A stretch of DNA of 64,000 bases from Myxococcales bacterium. GTDB lineage: Bacteria > Myxococcota > Myxococcia > Myxococcales > Myxococcaceae. The translations under genes were made by a program, and so were the position numbers. Shown here one piece after another: positions 52,536-60,045 of this stretch; the first letter of the stretch is position 1, and every line of letters starts with the position of its first letter. Under the pieces are notes generated by a model that ran no database searches, was not told where the DNA came from, and saw nothing but the letters and a program-made list of their open reading frames with translations. Where the stretch lies: positions 1 through 64,000 of the forward strand of contig JACPVI010000061.1 in assembly GCA_016191815.1 (NCBI GenBank). The letters run 5' to 3'.

Positions 52536-53645
52536 ATGGGCAGCAACATCAGCGAGCTCATCCAGGCCCTCAAGTCGCGCAACACCACCCGCGCCGCGCC
52601 GGAATACATCCGCGGGCTGATCGAGCGGGCGTACGCGGAGAGCGCTCGGGGCTCGGCCCCCAGCCAGGCGGACCTGGCCCAGGTGCAGGAGTTGTTGCGC
52701 TCGCCGGGGATGACCGACGGCTTCAACGCCGAGCTCAAGAAGAGCATCGAGGGCTTCGTGCGCGGGAACCTCAAGGCCGCCCCCGCGCCTTCGGTGGACC
52801 AGCTCACGCCCGACCTCACCCGACTGAAGAACGCCCAGGAAGTGCCGGCGCGGTTCGCCTCGGACTTCGTGGTGGTGAGAGATCAGCTCATCGACCGGCA
52901 GGGGCTCACCGCCACCGAGAAGGCGAGCCGGGCGTTCGAGTTCTTCTCGCGGTACGCGGAGCGCTTCGTCACGCTGGCCGGCGAGTCGCAGAGGCTCGGC
53001 TCGCAGGGCAACCCGGACTCCCAGGCGGCGGAGAAGTTCCTCGACGTTTTGAAGGGCGCCGGCTTCGACCAGATGACCGAGATTCGCACCGGGAGGGATG
53101 CCCTCGCGGTGGCGCGGGCGCTGCTCATGGCGGGGACGCCGGCGGAGGTGGCGCGGAGGGCTTCGTTGCAGGCCTTCGATGCGCCCTCCTGGGAGTCCCC
53201 TCGCCACTACGCGCCGTCGGCCCCGGCTTCTCCGAGGACGGAGCAGCGGGCGGTGGTGTCTGGGTTGGACGCCAGGGTCCCGGTGCAGGACGCGGCCGCG
53301 GGAGCCAAGCTCCACGAGCGGCGGGCCGAGCTATTGCCGGTTCAAGGCCGGACGGACCTGGCGCGAGTGAATGCGATGGCGGCGGACGCGGCGAGGGCGA
53401 GCATGCGCTCGGTGGATGCGGCGCCGAAGCGGGAGGGGCCTCCCTGGGTGAAGCTGCTCGACCGGGTGCGGGACAAGGTGCTGGGGCCGAACCTCTTGTG
53501 GAACTTCCTCCACCGCTACCGCAAGGGGGCCGACCAGGACGAGGACACCGCGATCGGCCGCGACACCATCGACAAGATTGCCTTCGGCGCGGCGATGGTG
53601 CTGCTCGGGATTGCGCTCTTGGCCATCCTCATCGTCAACCTCTGA
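52536..53645 (+). CDS. Tail-anchored protein of unknown function
   Basis: 369 residues from ATG 52536 (site GGAG at 52527); an in-frame TTG lies four codons upstream. No signal peptide. Residues ~1-210 are helical ('ISELIQALKSRNTTRAAPEY', 'RAFEFFSRYAERFVTLAGES'), ~210-300 are low-complexity, and the extreme C-terminus is a single hydrophobic helix ('KIAFGAAMVLLGIALLAILI') followed only by VNL, so the protein would be anchored by its tail. No family recognised. Divergent from the ECF sigma operon and 91 bases before the lipase gene on the same strand. Confidence 0.7.
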   Translation: MGSNISELIQALKSRNTTRAAPEYIRGLIERAYAESARGSAPSQADLAQVQELLRSPGMTDGFNAELKKSIEGFVRGNLKAAPAPSVDQLTPDLTRLKNAQEVPARFASDFVVVRDQLIDRQGLTATEKASRAFEFFSRYAERFVTLAGESQRLGSQGNPDSQAAEKFLDVLKGAGFDQMTEIRTGRDALAVARALLMAGTPAEVARRASLQAFDAPSWESPRHYAPSAPASPRTEQRAVVSGLDARVPVQDAAAGAKLHERRAELLPVQGRTDLARVNAMAADAARASMRSVDAAPKREGPPWVKLLDRVRDKVLGPNLLWNFLHRYRKGADQDEDTAIGRDTIDKIAFGAAMVLLGIALLAILIVNL

Positions 53646-53736
53646 GCTCGTCTCCTCCTCCCACGACGAGCCCGCGAGTGGTATGTAAGATCTACTGGCG
53701 AAACTCGGTTTCCCGAGCTCCGAGAATGTTTCCGCG

Positions 53737-55254
53737 ATGAAGATTCCTTCGTTCAAGTTGCCGGCGGTTACGCCACCCAAGCTCGAGCTGGGCAAGTTGG
53801 CCAACACCGTCCGGAAGGCGATCGAAGACCGGTTCCAGAAGTTGAATTGCCTGGTGAACCCGGGAGCCACTGAAGTGGCGTTGGCGAGGGGGCTGCTCGG
53901 GCCGGGGAGCTCCGAGCTGGAGGCGCGGCATCTGCTCGCGACCAGCCCGGGCCTCGCCGAGCGGCTGACGCTCTTCGCGGACCTGGGTGCGGCGGCGGCG
54001 ACGGATGACGAGCTGCGCGAGGTGGCGATGCGCGCGCTCCGGAGCGGGCTGATGGACGGCACCGTGCGCGCCCCCTTGCTGGTGGAGAAGTTGGGGCTCT
54101 CCGCGCTCGCCGCCCAGTGCGCGCGCGACCTGGGCTTCGAAAAGATCGAGGTGAAGGACGGCCGTTCCTGGGTCGACGGCCATGACCTCGGGCCGGCCGG
54201 GCAGGACTTGAGCGCGCTCGGCAAGGCGCTGCACCGCCTTCGCTACGGGGTCGACGCGATGATTCCCCCGAACTCGCCGGTGGACGCGTCGGCCAAGGAC
54301 TTCTCGGTGGCAAACGCGCAGTGGTCGAGCCAGCTATCGTTGCTCGCCTACCGCGACGAGGCGACCATTCGCCGGCAGCTCTCCGCCTGGGGCTTCGACC
54401 TCGACACCTTGAGCTTCGTCAACGACCCGGCCAGCGACACCCAGGGCTACGTGGTGGCGGACAAGAAGGGAAACCTGTTCACCATCTTCCGCGGCACCGA
54501 GTCGAACCGCGACTGGGAGACCGACGTGAAGTTCGGGATGACATCGCCCGATTGGGGTGGTGGGAGCCTCAAGGTTCACGGCGGGATGTCGGAGGCGTTG
54601 GACTCCGCCTGGCCGCAGGTGGAATCAGCGCTGGCCAAGGCGCGGGGAAAGGTGGGCTCCGAGGCGCCGGTGATTTTCGCCGGCCACAGCCTGGGAGGGG
54701 GCCTGAGCGAGTTGGCGGCGATGCGAGCGGTGAAGACCGGCCTGGTGAGCTCCGCCGCCGCCCAGGTCTACCCGCTCGGAGCGCCGCGTGCGGGCGACGT
54801 CGGGTTCGCCACCGAGTTCCAGCGGCTGTTGCCCCGGACGTACCGGATCGTGAACTACCGCGAGGGGCCGATTGCGACTCAGGACCTGGTCACCCAGGTG
54901 CCGCCGGTGTGGATGGGCTTTCGGCATGCCGGGAACATGATCCGCCTCGACGAGGGCGGCTTCCAGAAGATTGGAGCCGGCGATGGCCGCGCCCGCGCGC
55001 CGCTCCCTCCCGGCGAGGAGCCGGTTCCCGCCGACCCGGCGATCGAAGCGATGACCGAGGAGCAGCTTCGGGCGCTGCTCTCGAAGCCTCGCCCAGTGGG
55101 CGGCATGCCCGAGTCCGGCCCCCAGGGAGCGCTCTCGCTCACCCTGCCGAGCTTGCAGTTCCACAGCGGCGTCGAGTACTCGGTGCGGCTCGGCAATGCC
55201 TCGGTGCGCGCCGAGGTTCCCTGGCAGGCGCCTCCCCAAGCGCTGTGGCGGTGA
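53737..55254 (+). CDS. Lipase, class 3 (alpha/beta hydrolase)
   Basis: 505 residues, no obvious signal peptide. The N-terminal ~170 residues are helical and unrecognised. The Lipase_3 domain (~185-405) shows 'LFTIFRGTESNRDWETDVKF', 'VHGGMSEALDSAW', the nucleophile Ser in 'VIFAGHSLGGGLSELAAMRA' (~315), 'YPLGAPRAGDVGFATEF' (Asp region) and a candidate His in 'VWMGFRHAGNMIRL' (~395). A Pro/Gly-rich tail follows. Class 3 lipases hydrolyse acylglycerols; the missing signal peptide suggests a cytoplasmic enzyme or non-Sec export. Confidence 0.85.
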   Translation: MKIPSFKLPAVTPPKLELGKLANTVRKAIEDRFQKLNCLVNPGATEVALARGLLGPGSSELEARHLLATSPGLAERLTLFADLGAAAATDDELREVAMRALRSGLMDGTVRAPLLVEKLGLSALAAQCARDLGFEKIEVKDGRSWVDGHDLGPAGQDLSALGKALHRLRYGVDAMIPPNSPVDASAKDFSVANAQWSSQLSLLAYRDEATIRRQLSAWGFDLDTLSFVNDPASDTQGYVVADKKGNLFTIFRGTESNRDWETDVKFGMTSPDWGGGSLKVHGGMSEALDSAWPQVESALAKARGKVGSEAPVIFAGHSLGGGLSELAAMRAVKTGLVSSAAAQVYPLGAPRAGDVGFATEFQRLLPRTYRIVNYREGPIATQDLVTQVPPVWMGFRHAGNMIRLDEGGFQKIGAGDGRARAPLPPGEEPVPADPAIEAMTEEQLRALLSKPRPVGGMPESGPQGALSLTLPSLQFHSGVEYSVRLGNASVRAEVPWQAPPQALWR

Positions 55255-55492
55255 GCGACCATCCGCCCGCGCCGCCGCCCACGAAGAGCCCAACTTCCAC
55301 GGACTGGCCCGCGCCAGCGTGCGCCCACCACCTCCTCCAGTGACGGCTTCGCGTGGGTTCAGGTCAGCCGGAACTGCCTCCCGCCACGCTCCCCGTCCTG
55401 CTACCCTCCGGAGGGGTCGGGCGGTTCACCGGTTTGATCGTCTGATTGGCTCGGCCGCTTTCATCCAGGTGTGCAGCTTCTCCTCGACCCCT

Positions 55493-56668
55493 TCACGCGG
55501 GCAACTGCTCGAGGAGCTCCTCGACGCTCAGCGCGCTGACGCCTCTGGCGACCGCCTTGAGGACGCGCCCGGCGGCCGGCGCTCGGTGGACGATGACCGC
55601 ACTGGGGACTCTGGTCTTCAACGCCGCGGCGAGCTTCTGGAGCGGGAGCGCCATTTCCGGAGTGAGCGTCTTGCTCCACTTTGCTTCCACCAGCCATAGC
55701 GCCGCGCCAGGTCCAGGAACGAGGAAGTCGACCTCCAGCCCTTGCTGATCGCGGAAGAAGTAGAGCTCTCGCGCGCGCCCGGCATTGACTTGGTTCTTGA
55801 TGATCTCCGCCGCGATGAAGCCCTCGAAGATGGAGCCCAGGAAGGGCGACTGCTCGAGCTGCCGCGGGCTGTCGATCCCCAGCAGGAAGCAGAGCAGGCC
55901 CGGATCCACCCAGTACACCTTGGGCGACTTGACCAGGCGCTTGCCCAGATTCTCGAAGTAGGGCGGAACGAGCAGGACGTGTCCGGTCGTCTCCAGGACG
56001 GTCACCCACTCGGACACGGTCGGGACTGACACCCCGAGCGGAGCAGCCAGCTCGGTGCGGTTGAGGAGTTGGCCGTTTCGGCTGGCCAGCAGGGTGAGGA
56101 AGCGGCGGAAGGTGCCCAGATCCTTCACCGCCTTGAGCGAGCGCACGTCCCGTTCGAGATAGGTCTGCACGTACGAACGAAACCAAGGCCGGGCCGCGGA
56201 CGGCCGCTTCACCACCTCGGGGAACCCACCTCGCAAGAGGCTCCAGGAGCGGAGCTCACGGTAGGAGAGCGGCAAGAGCTGGAAGACCGCTGCCCGACCG
56301 GTCATGGACTCAGTCACTCCCGCCATCAGCGAGAAATCCTGCGAGCCCGTCAGCAGCCACTGGCCGTGCCGGTTCGGCGCCTGGTCAATGCGCGTGCGGA
56401 CATAGGAGAACAACTCGGGAGCGTTCTGGATCTCGCCGACGATCGCCGGTGTTTTCACGTCGTCGAGCCACCCTCGCGGGTCGGCCTTGACCGCCGCCAA
56501 CACGTCCGGGTCCTCCAGCAGGTGGTAGCTGGCTCCCGGGAAGGTGTGTTGAAGCAGAAAGGTCTTGCCGGCCCGGCGAGGGCCAGTCACCACCAGCGCG
56601 CCGAACTGCCGCGCCGCAGCCTTGAGGCTCTTCTCCAGCTCGCGCGTGAACACCACCCGTTTGGCCAC
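55493..56668 (-). CDS. AAA ATPase with C-terminal DUF4143 (intact)
   Basis: 391 residues from a GTG at 56668. Walker A 'VVTGPRRAGKTFLLQ' (~29-36), Walker B region 'TPAIVGEIQNAPELFSYV', sensor 'GQWLLTGSQDFSLM', then 'GRAAVFQLLPLSYRELRSW'. The second half is DUF4143: a winged-helix segment 'LGVSVPTVSEWVTVLETTGH', 'SPKVYWVDPGLLCFLLG', and a PD-(D/E)xK-like end 'GLEVDFLVPGPG' plus 'LWLVEAKWSK'. The family is widespread, often solitary and of uncertain role. The upstream promoter overlaps the start so closely that the mRNA is probably leaderless. A broken relative is at 23757-24744. Confidence 0.88.
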   Translation of the reverse strand: MAKRVVFTRELEKSLKAAARQFGALVVTGPRRAGKTFLLQHTFPGASYHLLEDPDVLAAVKADPRGWLDDVKTPAIVGEIQNAPELFSYVRTRIDQAPNRHGQWLLTGSQDFSLMAGVTESMTGRAAVFQLLPLSYRELRSWSLLRGGFPEVVKRPSAARPWFRSYVQTYLERDVRSLKAVKDLGTFRRFLTLLASRNGQLLNRTELAAPLGVSVPTVSEWVTVLETTGHVLLVPPYFENLGKRLVKSPKVYWVDPGLLCFLLGIDSPRQLEQSPFLGSIFEGFIAAEIIKNQVNAGRARELYFFRDQQGLEVDFLVPGPGAALWLVEAKWSKTLTPEMALPLQKLAAALKTRVPSAVIVHRAPAAGRVLKAVARGVSALSVEELLEQLPA

Positions 56669-56674
56669 GTGATA

Positions 56675-56703
56675 AATATAAGCTGCGACTTTAAATTCCT
56701 CAA
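56675..56703 (-). promoter_or_regulatory. Sigma-70-type promoter directly abutting the ATPase start codon
   Basis: On the minus strand TTGAGG (56703-56698), a 17-base spacer and TATATT (56680-56675). The GTG start begins at 56668, seven bases after the -10 box, where transcription would start. The stretch is strikingly AT-rich for this genome. Confidence 0.55.
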
Positions 56704-56947
56704 AGAGACCGAGGAGATGTCCCCCAGGGCGGCAAGCCCGACCGCCAGTCGGCCGAGCAGCTGGTGGCGGCACCCCTATTCGGGCTCTGGCTGGCCTCCA
56801 CCGCCCTGGCCACTCGAGGCGATTGGTTTCTTCGGGCGGTACGGCTCGGCGGCGCTGATCGACGTGCACGCGCTCTAGCGTTCTTCGTGGAGACCCGAGC
56901 CGCGAGGGTGGTAGGGTCCGCCAACTCAAGTCCACAAGGAGCGTTGC

Positions 56948-57277
56948 ATGAGACGGATGTCGATCGCCCTCTTCGGTGTCGCTGCTATCCTCTTCGTCGC
57001 GCCGGTCAACGAGGCCTGGGCCTGTGGCTCGGATTCGGACTGCAAGGTGGGGCATTGCTCCGGCGGCAAGTGCGGCTCCTGCGGCTCGGACTCCGACTGC
57101 AAGGGGCACAGCAAGTGCTCCGGCGGCAAGTGCAACAGCTGCGGCTCGGACTCTGATTGCGCGGTCGGCCACTGCTCCGGCGGCAAGTGCGGCTCCTGCG
57201 GCTCGGACTCCGACTGCAAGGGCGGCCGGTGCTCGAGCGGCAAGTGCTCGAACAAGGACGACTACCTCAAGGGCTAG
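56948..57277 (+). CDS. Small secreted Cys-rich repeat protein
   Basis: 109 residues: signal peptide to about residue 25 ('ILFVAPVNEAWA'), then four tandem ~20-residue repeats of the form CGSDSDCKxGHCSGGKCGS, sixteen Cys in all with spacing C-x5-C-x4/5-C-x4-C-x2. The DNA is repetitive too, leaving other frames open, but only this frame has a signal peptide and a coherent protein. The Cys density suggests either four small disulfide-knotted modules or metal binding. I recognise no characterised family; similar 'SDC..G.C..G.C' units occur in myxobacterial secreted proteins. It precedes the Ser/Thr kinase gene by 43 bases on the same strand. Confidence 0.75.
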   Translation: MRRMSIALFGVAAILFVAPVNEAWACGSDSDCKVGHCSGGKCGSCGSDSDCKGHSKCSGGKCNSCGSDSDCAVGHCSGGKCGSCGSDSDCKGGRCSSGKCSNKDDYLKG

Positions 57278-57320
57278 TCCGTAGGCGCGCCACACGGAAA
57301 CCGGCCTGGCTTCCCCCGCG

Positions 57321-58358
57321 GTGGCACCTCCCGAAGAGACGCCGGATCGCTCCGTGGACCATCCGCGGGGCGAAGGGAATGACCTGCGGCCGGGGGAGGA
57401 TCCGCTCCTCGGCGCCACCCTGGGCGATTACCAGGTGCGCCACCGGGTCGGCGAAGGGGGCATCGGCATCGTCTATCAGGCCTTGCAGCAGAGCACCGGC
57501 AGGCGAGTGGCGATCAAGGTGCTCCGACCGGAGCTTTCCTCCAGCCCGAAGTCGGCCCGGCGGCTGCTCGAAGAGGTCCAGGCGGTGGGCGCCATCAGGC
57601 ATCCGTCGATCGTCGAGACGCTCGGCTGGGGTCAGCTGCCCTCCGACGGGCGGTGCTACCTGGTGATGGAATACCTCGACGGTGTTTCACTCGAGCAGCT
57701 GCTCGAGAAGGAAGCCCCGCTGTGCGCCGACGAGGTGATGGCGCTGCTCGACCAGGTGCTGGAAGGCCTCGGCGTGGCCCACGCCGCGGGAGTGGTGCAC
57801 CGCGACGTCAAGGCCGGCAACATCTTCGTCACCAGCGCTGCCGGCGGCGCGCGGCGGGTGAAGCTGCTCGATTTCGGGCTGGCCATGCATCCCGGCCGGT
57901 CGGCCCGCATGCGGCTGACCGGCGAGTCCTGTGTGGTGGGAACGCCGGACTACATGGCGCCCGAGCTGACCCAGCGCGAACCGGCCACCGCGCAGAGCGA
58001 CCTCTACTCGGTGGGAGTGCTTGCCTTCCACCTGCTCACCGGGCGCCTGCCCTTCATCGCTCCTTCCGCTCACGAGGTGATGCGCGCGCACGCGCGGGAG
58101 GTTCCCCCTCGGCCGCTGCTCTTCGAGTCCAGCGTCCCGGTCGAGCTGGACGCGCTGGTGATGCGGCTATTGGCCAAGCGGCCGGCGGATCGGCCTCCTT
58201 CGGCCGAGGCGGTGCGGCAGGAGCTCTTCCGTATCGCCCGCCACCTGGCCGAACACCCGCGTAGGAAAAGGAAACCGCGCACGGCGCTGGCCATGATCGC
58301 TCTCGCCGTCCTCGCCTCTGCCGCGGCCCTCGCCTATCTGGCGCTCGGGGGCCGCTGA
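57321..58358 (+). CDS. Ser/Thr protein kinase with C-terminal membrane anchor
   Basis: 345 residues from a GTG at 57321 without a clear ribosome-binding site, so the start is tentative. Kinase domain ~35-305: 'VGEGGIGIVYQAL', Lys in 'RVAIKVLRPEL' (~63), 'VVHRDVKAGNIF' (~160, with Lys-Ala-Gly-Asn), 'LLDFGLAM' and 'TPDYMAPELTQREP'. A basic stretch ('EHPRRKRKPR') then a transmembrane helix at ~323-342 end the protein; there is practically no extracytoplasmic sensor. Followed after 71 bases by a histidine kinase gene on the same strand, an unusual pairing of the two phospho-signalling types. Confidence 0.88.
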   Translation: MAPPEETPDRSVDHPRGEGNDLRPGEDPLLGATLGDYQVRHRVGEGGIGIVYQALQQSTGRRVAIKVLRPELSSSPKSARRLLEEVQAVGAIRHPSIVETLGWGQLPSDGRCYLVMEYLDGVSLEQLLEKEAPLCADEVMALLDQVLEGLGVAHAAGVVHRDVKAGNIFVTSAAGGARRVKLLDFGLAMHPGRSARMRLTGESCVVGTPDYMAPELTQREPATAQSDLYSVGVLAFHLLTGRLPFIAPSAHEVMRAHAREVPPRPLLFESSVPVELDALVMRLLAKRPADRPPSAEAVRQELFRIARHLAEHPRRKRKPRTALAMIALAVLASAAALAYLALGGR

Positions 58359-58429
58359 GCCGGCAGGGACGCGGGCGCCATGCCCGAGGGCCATCATTGG
58401 AAGCCCTGCCCTTGTAGGATGCAGGTCCG

Positions 58430-59530
58430 ATGAGGTTGCGAAGGAGGCTAGCGCTGCTGCTCGGCGCGACCGCGCTGGTGCCGCCGTTGGCCGCCGCCGC
58501 CGCCTGGGCGATGGAGGTGAACCCGTGGGCGGCAGCCGCCGCCTCCGGAGCACTCGCCGCGGCCGCCTCGCTCGCCCTCGCTCGCGCCTCCATCACCCGG
58601 CCCATCCAGCGCACGCTGGACCTTCTCGACCAGGGCTCCCAGGAAATCGCTGCCGCCCGCTACAGCCACCGCCTCTTGGCCGAGCAACCGGACGAGCTGG
58701 GCAACCTGGTCACGCACTTCAACGACATGGCCAAGGGCGTCGAGACTTCGAACGAGACGCTCTTGGCGATGTTCGGCGACCTGCTAAAGGAGATCGAGGA
58801 GCGCGAGCGGCAGCTCCGGGAGGCCCAACAACAAATATTGCGCAGCCAGCGGCTCTCGGCGATCGCCGAGCTCGCCGCGGGGGTGGCCCACGAGGTCAAC
58901 AATCCGCTGCAGGGCATCATGGGCAACGCCGAGCTGGTCTCCGGCGAGCTGCCCGAGGGCCCCTCGAAGCAGGCGCTGGAGGAGGTGGTCGAGTCCGCGC
59001 GCCGCATCGCCAACGTCACCCGCACCTTGCAGGCCCTCGCCACCGCCGAGCGTTCGGCGCATGTCCCGCTCGAGCTGAACGAGCTGGTGCGGCGCGTTCC
59101 CGACGTGTTGGAGGCGGCGGGAAACGGGGTCGCGGTGCAGCTCGACCTCTCGACCGAGCCGCACCTCGTCTTGGGGCACGAGGCGGCGCTCGTCGACCTG
59201 GTCGGCCACCTGGTGCGGAACGCGGTCGTCTCGATGGACGGCAGGCCGCTCCGCGAGCTGAGGCTCACCACTCGCCGCGTCGAGGGGCAGGCGGTGCGCC
59301 TCGAGGTGGCCGACACCGGCTGCGGCATTCCCGAGGAGCACATGGGGCGGCTGTTCAACCCGTTCTTCACCCAGAATCGCCAGCGGCGCGCGCAGGGGTT
59401 GGGGCTCAGCCTCTGCCACCGCATCGTCGAAGACCACGGGGGGCGAATCTCGGTGCGCAGCGAGGTCGACCTGGGGACCACGGTGAGCGTGCTCTTGCCG
59501 CTCGCCCCGTCGGCGCCCAGCTTGCGCTGA
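58430..59530 (+). CDS. Membrane sensor histidine kinase
   Basis: 366 residues. Two N-terminal transmembrane helices (~5-27 and ~32-50) with almost no periplasmic loop, a HAMP-like segment ('ASITRPIQRTLDLLDQGSQE'), a coiled coil ('EEREREQ'-type, ~110-140), the phospho-acceptor H-box 'AAGVAHEVNNPLQGIMGNAE' (~152) and an ATPase domain with N-box 'DLVGHLVRNAVVSMDG', 'VADTGCGIPEEHM' and 'GLGLSLCHRIVEDHGG'. No partner response regulator is adjacent. It is convergent with a STAS-like gene, five bases between the stops. Confidence 0.92.
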   Translation: MRLRRRLALLLGATALVPPLAAAAAWAMEVNPWAAAAASGALAAAASLALARASITRPIQRTLDLLDQGSQEIAAARYSHRLLAEQPDELGNLVTHFNDMAKGVETSNETLLAMFGDLLKEIEERERQLREAQQQILRSQRLSAIAELAAGVAHEVNNPLQGIMGNAELVSGELPEGPSKQALEEVVESARRIANVTRTLQALATAERSAHVPLELNELVRRVPDVLEAAGNGVAVQLDLSTEPHLVLGHEAALVDLVGHLVRNAVVSMDGRPLRELRLTTRRVEGQAVRLEVADTGCGIPEEHMGRLFNPFFTQNRQRRAQGLGLSLCHRIVEDHGGRISVRSEVDLGTTVSVLLPLAPSAPSLR

Positions 59531-59535
59531 CCGGG

Positions 59536-59943
59536 CTACTCGGTGCCTTGCGGGCCGTTGCCGTTCCCGCTCGAGACGACCCGCACCTTCGATTGGCGCT
59601 GCGGCAGGCGGCGGACCACGTGCTGCAGTCCGTCGAACGAGCGCTGCTGCCACTCGAGCTTGGGCTCATAGACCATGTCGAGCTCGACGCCGCTCTGATG
59701 CGCGGTGGTGATGAACTGCAACAGCGCGGCGATGGTCGACGAGTTGAAGTAGGCGAGCTGCTCGAAGTGCATTTCGATCGCCGACTTCGACGCCAACGCC
59801 GTCCGGATGAGCTGGTCGAACCACTGCCGCAGCGCTTTCTGCGGCTCACGGTGATCGCTCCGGCCGGTCCACATCACGCGGATCCGATTCTCATCGGGCT
59901 CAAAGACCTCGAGCGTCAGCGCGTCCAGCCGAAACGAGCTCAC
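59536..59943 (-). CDS. STAS-like regulatory protein
   Basis: 135 residues from a GTG at 59943 preceded by GGGGGA; a longer frame from 59979 lacks a site. 'LTLEVFEPDENRIRVMWTGR' and 'AIEMHFEQLAYFNSSTIAAL' match a SpoIIAA/SiaC-type STAS fold in which a Ser/Thr in 'FNSST' is the phosphorylation site read by a partner kinase or phosphatase. The C-terminus ('RRLPQRQSKVRVVSSGNGNG') is basic and flexible. It sits tail-to-tail with the histidine kinase. Partner-switch function is inference from the fold. Confidence 0.65.
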   Translation of the reverse strand: MSSFRLDALTLEVFEPDENRIRVMWTGRSDHREPQKALRQWFDQLIRTALASKSAIEMHFEQLAYFNSSTIAALLQFITTAHQSGVELDMVYEPKLEWQQRSFDGLQHVVRRLPQRQSKVRVVSSGNGNGPQGTE

Positions 59944-60045
59944 CTTGAATCCCCCGGCGGCTGGTGAACGTAACACCACGTACTTCTTCGGGCCAACGCA
60001 AGCCGCGCGGAGGCGGGAGCGCGCTTTGAGGGGGCCGGCGGGCGG

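Noticed and set aside
56700-56880. A plus-strand frame ending 'FFGRYGSAALIDVHAL' between the ATPase and the Cys-rich peptide
   Set aside because: No start codon with a ribosome-binding site, no recognisable domain, and it overlaps the ATPase promoter.
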